From Planctomycetota bacterium (GTDB lineage Bacteria; Planctomycetota; UBA1135; JADKAF01), in NCBI GenBank assembly GCA_016793245.1, contig JAEUHW010000378.1, positions 1-64,000 on the forward strand: a stretch of DNA of 64,000 nt, given 5' to 3'. Below the pieces are notes generated by a model. That model searched no databases and was not told where the DNA came from. It saw nothing but the letters and a program-made list of their open reading frames with translations. The translations under genes were made by a program, and so were the position numbers. This document shows positions 36,777 to 44,657 of the stretch, in pieces. Within the stretch, counting starts at the first letter, position 1; each line of letters begins with the position of its first letter.

Positions 36777-37754
36777 ATGCGCCGCGCGCTCGCGGGCGCA
36801 CTGCTGGGCAGCGTGCTCGGGCTCGCGGCGTGCCCCGAGGATCCGTCGACGCCGGCACCGGAGTGGACGCAGGCGGAGAACGCCTCCGAGCTCGAGTCTC
36901 CTCCCTCGCCTTGGGCCGAGCCCTGGCGACCGGCTCTCGTCGCCTGCGCCCCGTGTCACGAGCGCGTCTTCCTCGAGTGGTCGGAGAGCGCCCATGCGCA
37001 CGCTTGGACCGATCGCAACGCGCGACAGTCGAGCCGCGAGTTCACGCGGGTCGAGTGCCGCTCGTGCCACGCGCCGCAAGCCGTCCTCGCGACGGGGCTC
37101 GACGTGATCGCGGTGGAACGCGAGGCGCAGCGCGAGGATGGCGTGCACTGCCTCTCGTGCCACGGCTTGCCCTCCGGCGAAGCGGGCGTGGCCGGCCTGC
37201 GCGATCTACCGACCGCACCTTGCCGCCCGCGCCGCGTCGAGGCGCTCGCGACGAATGCGCTCTGCTTCCCGTGCCACGAGCCGCGCCAGGGAACGCTCGC
37301 GGAGTTCGCGCGCTCGTCGGCAGCCGCGCGCGACGAGCGCTGCGCGACCTGTCACTTTCCCGCGTTGGAAGGGCGTCCCGGACGCAGCCACGGCGATTGG
37401 GGCGGCGCGAACGAGCGATTCGTGCGGACGGGGCTGCGCTTCGCCTGCCGCGTCGAGGGCGAAGCCCTCGTCGTCGAGCTGGAGAATCGGACGCCGCATC
37501 GCTTCCCCGCGGAGAGCCGCACGCGTTCCTTGGTCGTCCGCGTCGAGCATGAGAGCGGCGCGGTGGAGCACCGGAGCTTCAGGCGACCGAACGAGGGCGA
37601 GTCGTCTCCGGACGAGCGACTGGAGCCGGAAGAGCGACGCGAGCTCCGCTTCGCGCTGCCCGGCGCGGAGGCCCCGCGGCGCGTGGAGCTCTTGTTCAAG
37701 ACCTTCCCGTTGCAGCCGGACGCCGCCGCGTTCGTGCTCGGGCGCTGGCCCTGA
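36777..37754 (+). CDS. Pentahaem cytochrome c lipoprotein
   Basis: A 325-residue lipoprotein (lipobox LGLAAC, Cys19). Five c-type haem motifs: CAPCH (57-61), CRSCH (94-98), CLSCH (125-129), CFPCH (163-167), CATCH (189-193). Spacing and the FLEWSESAHAHAW segment after the first haem resemble the cytochrome c554 group of multihaem electron carriers, some of which act in nitrogen redox chemistry. The last 120 residues have no haem and look like a beta domain. It sits 12 bases after the cupin gene. Electron partner unknown; the two-haem cytochrome at 7085 is not related. Confidence 0.87.
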   Translation: MRRALAGALLGSVLGLAACPEDPSTPAPEWTQAENASELESPPSPWAEPWRPALVACAPCHERVFLEWSESAHAHAWTDRNARQSSREFTRVECRSCHAPQAVLATGLDVIAVEREAQREDGVHCLSCHGLPSGEAGVAGLRDLPTAPCRPRRVEALATNALCFPCHEPRQGTLAEFARSSAAARDERCATCHFPALEGRPGRSHGDWGGANERFVRTGLRFACRVEGEALVVELENRTPHRFPAESRTRSLVVRVEHESGAVEHRSFRRPNEGESSPDERLEPEERRELRFALPGAEAPRRVELLFKTFPLQPDAAAFVLGRWP

Positions 37755-37807
37755 AGCTCCGAGGGCCCTAGGATGCTGCCCGCATCTCCGGAGAACGGTC
37801 TCGTTCC

Positions 37808-39166
37808 ATGCACATCGTGATCGGCGGTGAGGACGAAGTGGCCTACCGCCTGGCCGAGGAGCTGATGGAGGAGCACGCCGTCGTGCTCATCTGCCCCGAG
37901 GAGAAGACGGGGCCCCAGACCGACCGGCTCGACGTCGAGGTCGTCGAGGGCTCGATCACCTCCGGCGAGGTGCTGACGCAGGCCCGCGCGGGCGACGCGG
38001 ACTTCTTCATCGCGTGCAGCGAGACCGACGAGGAGAACCTGGTCGCCTCCGTGCTGGTGAAGAAGATGGGGGCGAAGCGGACGATCTGCTTCCTCTCGCG
38101 GCCCGGCTTCGAACGCCGCCTCGGCGCGGACAGCTCGCTGGCCGAGATCTTCGATATCGACCAAGTGATCCGGCCCGCCGAGCAGCTCGGGCAGGAGATC
38201 CTGCGCATCATGATGGTGCCGGGCGCTCTCGACGTGGAGGCCTTCGAAGGCGGGCGCGTGCGCTTGCTCCGCCACGCGATCGAAGACGGCGCGCGCATCA
38301 CCTCGGCGCCCCTGCGCGATCTCGCGATCCCACTCGGCGTGGTCTTGGTCATGGCGCGGCGCGGCGACGAGATCTTCCTGCCGCGCGGCGACACGCAGCT
38401 CGAGCCGGGCGACAAGGTCACCGTGATGGGCACGCTCGCGGGGATCAATCGCCTGCTCTTCGGCTTCCTGCGCGGGACGGAGACCGCGCGACCGTCGCGG
38501 CAGGCCACGATCGTCGGCGGCGGCACCGTCGGCACGACGGTGGCCCTCGGCCTCGAGGAGGCCGGCTGGTCGGTGAAGATCATCGAGACGGACCGCGAGC
38601 GCTGCGAGGAGATCTCGGCGCTGCTCGACAAGTCCCTCGTGCTGCACGGCGACGGCGCGGACATCGACTTGCTGGAGCAGGAGCAGATCGGCGAGGACTC
38701 GGTGCTCGTCGTCGTGACCTCGAACGACGAGAAGAACCTGCTCGTCTCCTTGCTCGCGAAGAGCATGGGTGTCCCGCGCATCTTGACGCGCGCGACGACG
38801 CAAGCGAACGAGCGCCTCTTCGAGCGCGTGGGCATCGACGTCGTGCGTTCCGCGCGCGGCGCCGCCATCCAGACCGTGCTGCGCGCCGTCGTGCAAGGGA
38901 AGTCCACGCTGCTCGCCGAGCTCGAGCACGGCGAGGCCATGGTGCTCGAGCTGCGCGTGCCGAAGGCGATCGAGCCGATCCCGATCCAGTCGATGCGCGG
39001 CCCTCGCTCCGCCATCATCGGCGCGATCCTGCGCGGCCGGCGTGTGATCGTGCCGCACGGCGGCGACGAGGTGCAAGCCGAGGATCGCTTGCTCGTCTTC
39101 TGCCTGGAGCGCGACCACGAGCAGGTCGCGGAGTACTTCCAGACGCACATCGCGAAGGAGCGCTGA
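37808..39166 (+). CDS. trkA: Trk potassium uptake regulator TrkA
   Basis: A 452-residue cytoplasmic RCK-type regulator of the Trk potassium channel, with two tandem Rossmann/TrkA-C units. The second unit has an intact nucleotide loop, IVGGGTVGTTVA (about 235-246), and a following acidic residue (IIETD). The first unit has a damaged loop, IVIGGEDEVAYRL, without the GxGxxG, so it may bind nucleotide weakly or not at all. The TrkA-C lobes are near 140-220 and 365-448. The TrkH gene follows after three bases, so subunits are made together. Confidence 0.93.
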   Translation: MHIVIGGEDEVAYRLAEELMEEHAVVLICPEEKTGPQTDRLDVEVVEGSITSGEVLTQARAGDADFFIACSETDEENLVASVLVKKMGAKRTICFLSRPGFERRLGADSSLAEIFDIDQVIRPAEQLGQEILRIMMVPGALDVEAFEGGRVRLLRHAIEDGARITSAPLRDLAIPLGVVLVMARRGDEIFLPRGDTQLEPGDKVTVMGTLAGINRLLFGFLRGTETARPSRQATIVGGGTVGTTVALGLEEAGWSVKIIETDRERCEEISALLDKSLVLHGDGADIDLLEQEQIGEDSVLVVVTSNDEKNLLVSLLAKSMGVPRILTRATTQANERLFERVGIDVVRSARGAAIQTVLRAVVQGKSTLLAELEHGEAMVLELRVPKAIEPIPIQSMRGPRSAIIGAILRGRRVIVPHGGDEVQAEDRLLVFCLERDHEQVAEYFQTHIAKER

Positions 39167-39169
39167 TCC

Positions 39170-40633
39170 GTGCGTCTCGCCATCGTCCTCGGCGTGATCG
39201 GGAATCTGCTGCGCCTCTTCGCGCTGCTCTTCGCGTTCCCGAGCGCCGTGGGCTTCTACTACGGCGAGACGACCTCAGCGCTCGAGTTCGCGCTGTCGGG
39301 AGCGATCTGCTTCGCTCTCGGCCTGGCACTCTCCTGGCGCGTCGAGCCGCCGCGCGTCTTCCGCCGCAGCGAGGCGTTCGGCGTCGTCGCGGGCACCTGG
39401 CTCCTCGTCGCGATGGTGGCCGCGGTGCCTTTCGTGCTGGACGGCATGCGCCCGATCGATGCGCTCTTCGAGTCGATGTCGGGCTTCACGACCACCGGCG
39501 CGACCGTGCTCACCGACTTCACCGCGCACGGCAACGCCTTCTTCTTCTGGCGCGCGTTCATCCAGTGGCTCGGCGGCTTGGGCGTGATCGCCCTCTTCGT
39601 CGTCGTGCTCCCGCGGCTCGGCGTCGCCGGGCGCCAGCTCTTCTTCGCCGAAGCCTCGGGCGCGGCGGGCGAAGCGCTGAGCCCGCAGGCGCGGAAGGGC
39701 GCGATCAAGCTCTGGGTGCTCTACGGCGGCATGACGGTGCTGCTGACGGGCCTGCTGCGCTGGGTGGGCTTCGGCTTCTTCGATGCGCTGCTGCATTCGT
39801 TCACGACGATGGCCGCGGGTGGGTTCTCGAACAACGGGGCTTCGCTGATGGGCTTCGCGAACCCCGCCGCGGAGTGGATCCTCATCGTGTTCATGACGCT
39901 CGCGGGCGCGAGCTTCACGCTGCAGTGGCGCGGCTACTTCCGCGACCCGCGCGAGTTCCTGCGCGACCAGGAGTTCGTGGTCTACGTGATGGCGATGGCG
40001 CTCGGCGCGCTCGGCGTCGCCTTCCTCGTCGCGGGCGGTCTGCCCGACCTCGATACGCTGCGCGCGGGCTTCTTCCAGTCGGCGAGCCTGATCTCGAGCA
40101 CGGGCTTCGCGAGCGTCGACTACGAGCTCTGGAGCGACGCCGCGAAGGTGATCCTGATCTGGGTGATGATGATCGGCGGCTGCGCGGGCTCGGCCGCGGG
40201 CGGCGCGAAGGTCGTGCGCCACATCCTCGTGGTGAAGTTCCTGCGCCGCGAGATCACGCAGACGCTGCATCCGCGCGCCGTGCTCTCGATCCGCTACGGC
40301 GGGCGCGAGATCCCGCGCGAGATCCTGCGCGCCGTGTTCACGCTGGTCTTTCTGTTCCTCTCTGCGAACTTGCTGCTGGGCTCGCTGATCCTCGTGCTCG
40401 AGGTCGGCAACCCGCAGATGAACCTCGCCACCGGCTTCTCCTGCGCCTTGGCTTGCGTCGGGAACATCGGCCCCGGCTTCGGCGCCGCGGGCCCGATGGG
40501 CAGCTTCGCCTTCCTCTCCGACGCCTCGACGATCGCGCTGACCGTCGGCATGTGGGTCGGACGTCTCGAGATCCTCGCCGTGCTGGCGCTGCTGCACCCG
40601 CACGTCTGGCGCGAGCTGCGCTGGAGGGAGTGA
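39170..40633 (+). CDS. trkH: Trk potassium channel subunit TrkH
   Basis: A 487-residue membrane protein with about ten or more hydrophobic spans and the four P-loop pattern of the SKT superfamily: MSGFTTTGATVL (first selectivity loop), SFTTMAAGGFSNNG (second), SLISSTGFASVDY (third) and LACVGNIGPGFGAAG (fourth). It carries potassium into the cell, gated by TrkA. The start is GTG at 39170, three bases after the trkA stop; an internal Met is too far in. It ends before a hairpin at 40645-40684. Confidence 0.94.
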   Translation: MRLAIVLGVIGNLLRLFALLFAFPSAVGFYYGETTSALEFALSGAICFALGLALSWRVEPPRVFRRSEAFGVVAGTWLLVAMVAAVPFVLDGMRPIDALFESMSGFTTTGATVLTDFTAHGNAFFFWRAFIQWLGGLGVIALFVVVLPRLGVAGRQLFFAEASGAAGEALSPQARKGAIKLWVLYGGMTVLLTGLLRWVGFGFFDALLHSFTTMAAGGFSNNGASLMGFANPAAEWILIVFMTLAGASFTLQWRGYFRDPREFLRDQEFVVYVMAMALGALGVAFLVAGGLPDLDTLRAGFFQSASLISSTGFASVDYELWSDAAKVILIWVMMIGGCAGSAAGGAKVVRHILVVKFLRREITQTLHPRAVLSIRYGGREIPREILRAVFTLVFLFLSANLLLGSLILVLEVGNPQMNLATGFSCALACVGNIGPGFGAAGPMGSFAFLSDASTIALTVGMWVGRLEILAVLALLHPHVWRELRWRE

Positions 40634-40644
40634 GCGCGGCGCGC

Positions 40645-40684
40645 GGGCGCGCGGAATCCGAGAAGGCGCCCCACGCGCGCGCCC
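40645..40684 (+). terminator. Hairpin after trkH
   Basis: GGGCGCGCG and CGCGCGCCC pair perfectly with a 22-base loop, 12 bases after the trkH stop and before the sigma gene ATG at 40707. It probably separates the Trk operon from the next unit. Confidence 0.45.
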
Positions 40685-40706
40685 GTGCTGGCTCTCACCG
40701 CGCACC

Positions 40707-41273
40707 ATGAGTCGCCCTTCGATCGCCGCCGAGACGGATGCCGACGCGATCCGCGCCGCCCTCGCGGGCGATCGCGGCGCCGCCGAGGCCCTCGTCGCGC
40801 GGCACGAGAAGCTGCTCTGGCTCCTGCTGTGGCGGCTCACCGGCTCGCGCGTCGAGAGCGAGGAGCTCTTCCAAGAGGTCTGGCTCGCGGCGTGGGCGGC
40901 GCTGCCGCGCTTCCGCGCGGAGAGCGCCCTCTCGACCTGGCTCGTCGAGATCGCGCTGAACGCCGTGCGCCGACGCGCGCGCCGGACGAGCCGCCGCGCG
41001 GATGCGCTCGACGTGGAGCCGCCGGCGCCGGGCGATACCGATCCTGCGCGGCTCCTCGTGGCCGACGAAGCAGCGCAGCTCGTCCAGCGCTGCCTAGCGA
41101 ACCTGGCACCTCGCGAGCGCGAAGCGCTCGTGCTGCATCACCTGCACGGCTTTCCCTTCGCCGAGGTCGCGAGCTTGATGGGCGTTGCGGAGAGCACCGC
41201 GCGGAAGCTCGCCTGGGATGGTCTACAGCGCGCGCGCGACACCGCCGCGAAGCGCACCGGAGGTCTGCGATGA
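40707..41273 (+). CDS. ECF sigma factor, second locus
   Basis: A 188-residue sigma-70 family regulator. Region 2 is AAEALVARHEKLLWLLLWRL ... ESEELFQEVWLAAW, with the usual acidic/aromatic core; region 4 is LAPREREALVLHHLHGFPFA then VASLMGVAESTARK. This is a general ECF type and unlike the sigma factor at 9598. The stop overlaps the ATG of a one-span membrane protein (ATGA), which suits a sigma/anti-sigma pair. Confidence 0.88.
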   Translation: MSRPSIAAETDADAIRAALAGDRGAAEALVARHEKLLWLLLWRLTGSRVESEELFQEVWLAAWAALPRFRAESALSTWLVEIALNAVRRRARRTSRRADALDVEPPAPGDTDPARLLVADEAAQLVQRCLANLAPREREALVLHHLHGFPFAEVASLMGVAESTARKLAWDGLQRARDTAAKRTGGLR

Positions 41274-41683
41274 ACGAACCTGATCCCCTGCTGGAAGCGC
41301 TGCGCTCCGAGCGCGCGTTCGCCTCCGATCGAGAGCGCATCGCTCGCGCGGCGCAGCTTGCGGCCGCGGCGCGGCGGCCGTCGTCTCACGCTCCGCGGCG
41401 CTACCTACTTGGCTTCGCTGCGCTCGCCGCGGCGCTCTGCCTCGCGTGGCTCGGCTGGTGGTTCGCCAGCACGCGTGAGACCTCCCGCGGCAGTGCCGCA
41501 GTCGAGAGCGCCGATGCGCAGCGCTTCACCGAGATTCCGCCGGAGCTCGCCGAGCTCCTGCCCGCCGACGCCGCGGCGCCGACCATCGCCTTCCTCGCTC
41601 CTACGCACGACGTCTTCGTGCTGAGCGCGGAGCGCGCTCCCCGCATCCTGATGATCGAGCGCGCGGAAGCGCGCGGAGATTGA
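41270..41683 (+). CDS. One-span membrane protein, possible anti-sigma
   Basis: A 137-residue protein coupled by ATGA to the sigma gene. An N-terminal cytoplasmic part of 44 residues, with a repetitive Arg/Ala helix, precedes one membrane span (about 45-66, YLLGFAALAAALCLAWLGWW). The outer part has FTEIPPELAELLPADAA and no further motif. The zinc motif of common anti-sigma factors (His-x3-Cys-x2-Cys) is missing. Position argues for control of the sigma factor; sequence alone does not prove it. Confidence 0.7.
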   Translation: MNEPDPLLEALRSERAFASDRERIARAAQLAAAARRPSSHAPRRYLLGFAALAAALCLAWLGWWFASTRETSRGSAAVESADAQRFTEIPPELAELLPADAAAPTIAFLAPTHDVFVLSAERAPRILMIERAEARGD

Positions 41684-41686
41684 CCC

Positions 41687-42634
41687 ATGCTGCTCTTCGC
41701 TCTCGCTCTGTCTCTGCCTCTCGTGCTCTCGCAAGCTCCGCAGGAAGCGGAGCCCACGTGGCGGCTGCATCTCCAGCGCGAGGGAGAGGTGTGGCGCTAC
41801 GTGCTCTATCGCGAGGAGCGCTGCGCGGACCTCGCGACGGTGCGCGCGCGTCTGGGCGCCGGTGCGCCGAGCGGCGGCAAGCTCATCGTGCAGTGCGACG
41901 GAGAGGCGCCGTTCGAGCTCGTGCGCGAAGCGGTGGCCGCGCTCGGCGCATCTCCCGGTTGGAAGCTCGAGCTCGCCGCCGAGGCACGGCACAAGGACTA
42001 TCTCGGACGCGTCGGCATGCAGCTCGAGCGCGAGAAGATGCTCGGCTTCGACGGCTGGATGCGGCCTCACTACGAGACGACCTTCGGCGCCGGCGCGCCG
42101 GCGATGGAAGCGATGTGGCGCGACGCGGAGCGTTCCCTCCTCGCCGGGCAGCCCTTCCTCGCGATGAATCTCTTCACCAGCTTGCCGCGCCTCTTGGTCG
42201 GCGAAGGGGCGAAGAGCGAGTACGTGCAGCGTCCGGCGAAGTTCGCTCTCTCGGGCGATGCGCTGCGGCGCTACTTGCAGGCGATCGACGCCGAGCTCGC
42301 CGCGGGGCGCGAGCACGGCGCGAAGATGCTGCTCGATGAACTCGGCTTCCTCGCCGATGCGCGCGCCGCGGCGTACTTACTCGCGCGCGTGCAGGACGAG
42401 AGCTGGCCGTTCTGGGTGCGCTGCGCCGCGATGCGCACGCTGCACCGCGTGCGCGTCTACGACGAGGTCGTCAAAAGCGGCATCCCGCAGTTCTGGATCG
42501 CGCCGTACCAGGACACTCCCGCGGCGCGCGAGGAACTCCGCAACGGGCTCGAGATCCTCACGAGCTGGTGGAACGCCGCGCAGGCGAGCGCGCCGGAGCA
42601 GGTGCTGCCCGCGACGAAGGAGAAGTCGCGCTGA
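41687..42634 (+). CDS. Exported protein of unknown function
   Basis: A 315-residue protein starting four bases after the membrane protein gene, so probably the third gene of the sigma operon. The first 16-20 residues (MLLFALALSLPLVLSQ) make a signal peptide. Residues 25-100 read as an alpha/beta ExbD-like fold (LIVQCDGEAPFELVREAVAAL is close to the pattern of periplasmic ExbD/TolR lobes), but without an ExbD membrane anchor. The rest is mainly helical. I do not recognise the family. Its operon partners suggest an envelope role. Confidence 0.65.
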   Translation: MLLFALALSLPLVLSQAPQEAEPTWRLHLQREGEVWRYVLYREERCADLATVRARLGAGAPSGGKLIVQCDGEAPFELVREAVAALGASPGWKLELAAEARHKDYLGRVGMQLEREKMLGFDGWMRPHYETTFGAGAPAMEAMWRDAERSLLAGQPFLAMNLFTSLPRLLVGEGAKSEYVQRPAKFALSGDALRRYLQAIDAELAAGREHGAKMLLDELGFLADARAAAYLLARVQDESWPFWVRCAAMRTLHRVRVYDEVVKSGIPQFWIAPYQDTPAAREELRNGLEILTSWWNAAQASAPEQVLPATKEKSR

Positions 42635-42655
42635 GCGGGAAGGGGCTCGCTCAGC
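42630..42655. terminator. Hairpin spanning two converging stop codons
   Basis: GCTGAGCG (42630-42637) pairs with CGCTCAGC (42648-42655). The left arm contains the TGA of the plus-strand gene and the right arm the TGA of the minus-strand oxidase, so it can end transcription both ways. Confidence 0.55.
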
Positions 42656-44408
42656 GAATCGTGAACGCCTGCGGGTTCGAGAAGCGCGCGCTACCCGGAA
42701 GCGTCGTCGTCGCCAGCGCCTGCAGCACGAAGCGGCCGTTCTGCAGCAGCGGATCCGAGGGGATCGCATACGGCAGAGATGCGTAGCTCGCGCCACCCAG
42801 GCCGAAGCTCGCGATCGCCCACATGCCGAGCGGATCGAGCTCGAGCTCGCCGAGCGGGGCGAGCAGCACGGGGGCCGGCAGCGTGCTCAGCGCGACGTAG
42901 AGCGTGGCGATGCTCTGCGGCTGCCACTGGAAGCCCAGCGCGCCGACCTGACCGATCTGGAACTGCGCCGCGTCGTCGGCGATCAGCAGCACGGGCTGGG
43001 CCTTGGTCGGATCGTGATCCGCGCTGTCGGCGAGGCCGTCGCCATCGGCGTCGCCCGTGTAGTCGATGCTCGTCATCATGCCCTGCGCCATGTGCATCAT
43101 GTCGTGGCAGTGCGCGAGCCACTTCCCCGGGTTGTCGGCGGTGAACTGGATCGTGAGCGTGCTGCCCGGCTGACCGGCGGGACGCAGCAAGACGACGTCC
43201 TTCGTCGGTGGCGCGCTCGTGCCGCCCGCCGTCCCGACGATGCGGAACGAGTGCCCGTGCAAGTGCATGGGATGCATGTGCATCGGGCTCATCGTGGTGT
43301 TGGTCCAGGTGATCTCGACGATCTCGCCCTGCGACACCTGCCACGGCGTCACGTTGGGCCAGGCCTGGCCGTTGATGGTCCAGAGCTGACCGCTCGGGCC
43401 CATCGTCATGCCGAGGACCGCCGAGAAGCGACGGGCGGGGTTCGCCGCGATGGGCGCTACCGGGACGTCGGAGGCGAGCTGGGAGTAATCGAGCAGCGTC
43501 CCGCCGGAGAGCGCGGGAGGCACATAGGTCGCCGCCGGATCCGGGCCGCTCTGGCCCTGATAGCGCACGATGCCGCGGACGACGGTGGCGGCGCGGTTCT
43601 GGAAGGTCGAGACCGCGAGGCTCCAGACGCCGGGGTTGTTGCAGTTCACGATGACGTCGTAGCGCTCGCCGACGCCGATCACGAACGCCGAGGTCGTCAC
43701 CGGCCGCACGCGATAGCCATCGGCGTGCGTGACCTCCATGAGATGCCCGTCGAGCGCCACGACATAGCTCGTGCGCGCGGAGGCGTTGGCGAAGCGGAGG
43801 CGCAGGCGTCGCCCGTTGGTGGCGGGGATGGTGTAGGAGCCGCCGCTCGCGTTCCCGTTCACGAGATGACCGGTGAAGCCGGTCCCGCCCAGCGGGTTCG
43901 TCCACTCGTCGAGGACGATCGCGCGCTCGTAGTCGAAGGCCGGCTCGCCGGCCGTGTTCGCGGGCTCGACGATCAGCGCGCCGTAGAGCCCCTTGTCGAG
44001 CTGCTCGTGGTGCTCGCTGTGCGGGTGGTACCAGTAGGTGCCGGGCTTCAAGCCCTCGAAGTCGTAGAGGAACTCTTGCCCCGCGGCGGTCTCGGGGCGC
44101 GAGATGGAAGCCTGACCATCCATGCCCTGATGCACGGGCTGGCCGTGCACGTGGATGATCGAGCTCTCCGGCAGCTCGTTCACGAAGCGCACGCGCAGGC
44201 GCTGGCCTTCGGTGACGCGCAGCGTCGGTCCGGGCAAGGTGCCGTTGTAGAGCCAAGCGTTCGCCGTGACTCCCGGAGCGAGGGTCGCGACGCCGGGGCG
44301 CGCGGTGATCGTCGTCTCGACGATCTGGGCGCGAGCCGTGGCGGCGAAGAGGGAACCGAGCCCCAAGAGCAGGAGGGCATCGAGACGCGCGGAGGCGACC
44401 GTGGGCAT
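42651..44408 (-). CDS. Secreted multicopper oxidase
   Basis: A 585-residue laccase-type oxidase. ATG 44408 gives a signal peptide ending ARA (27). Copper ligands are complete: HVHG (86-89), WYHPH (126-130), HPMHLHGH (379-386) and HCHDMMHM (433-440), covering types 1, 2 and 3. The final Met of HCHDMMHM is the likely axial ligand, which lowers the redox potential relative to fungal laccases. A calcium-type segment, DADGDGLADSADHDP (453-467), then the C-terminal module shared with other secreted proteins here (about 485-585). It oxidises a phenol, metal ion or similar substrate outside the cytoplasm. Confidence 0.92.
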   Translation of the reverse strand: MPTVASARLDALLLLGLGSLFAATARAQIVETTITARPGVATLAPGVTANAWLYNGTLPGPTLRVTEGQRLRVRFVNELPESSIIHVHGQPVHQGMDGQASISRPETAAGQEFLYDFEGLKPGTYWYHPHSEHHEQLDKGLYGALIVEPANTAGEPAFDYERAIVLDEWTNPLGGTGFTGHLVNGNASGGSYTIPATNGRRLRLRFANASARTSYVVALDGHLMEVTHADGYRVRPVTTSAFVIGVGERYDVIVNCNNPGVWSLAVSTFQNRAATVVRGIVRYQGQSGPDPAATYVPPALSGGTLLDYSQLASDVPVAPIAANPARRFSAVLGMTMGPSGQLWTINGQAWPNVTPWQVSQGEIVEITWTNTTMSPMHMHPMHLHGHSFRIVGTAGGTSAPPTKDVVLLRPAGQPGSTLTIQFTADNPGKWLAHCHDMMHMAQGMMTSIDYTGDADGDGLADSADHDPTKAQPVLLIADDAAQFQIGQVGALGFQWQPQSIATLYVALSTLPAPVLLAPLGELELDPLGMWAIASFGLGGASYASLPYAIPSDPLLQNGRFVLQALATTTLPGSARFSNPQAFTIR

Positions 44409-44551
44409 GGGGAGGCGGCCGGCCAGGGGAATGCGGTTGGGGGGAGAACCAGCGAGCGACGGCACCTGGGATGGGCCGTCGCTCGAGTTTGTTCTAGGTA
44501 CGACCGGGTTCTCTGGCTAGGGGACGAAAAGCGTAGCCCGCGTTCCCCTGA

Positions 44552-44651
44552 GAGCTCGTCGATGAATCGACGAGCTCGCCGCTCCAACACCGTCAGGTGT
44601 TGGGCCAGCAGGCATCGAAGAGCCTGTCGGAGGCATTCTCCGACAGGCTCT
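44552..44651. terminator. Three hairpins in a row
   Basis: Stems at 44552-44563/44566-44577 (GAGCTCGTCGAT, two-base loop), 44584-44591/44596-44603 (CCAACACC) and 44619-44632/44638-44651 (AGAGCCTGTCGGAG) are all perfect. The third, seven bases beyond the stop of the minus-strand propeller gene, is a good terminator. The rest of 44409-44657 shows no gene. Confidence 0.65.
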
Positions 44652-44657
44652 GAGAGC

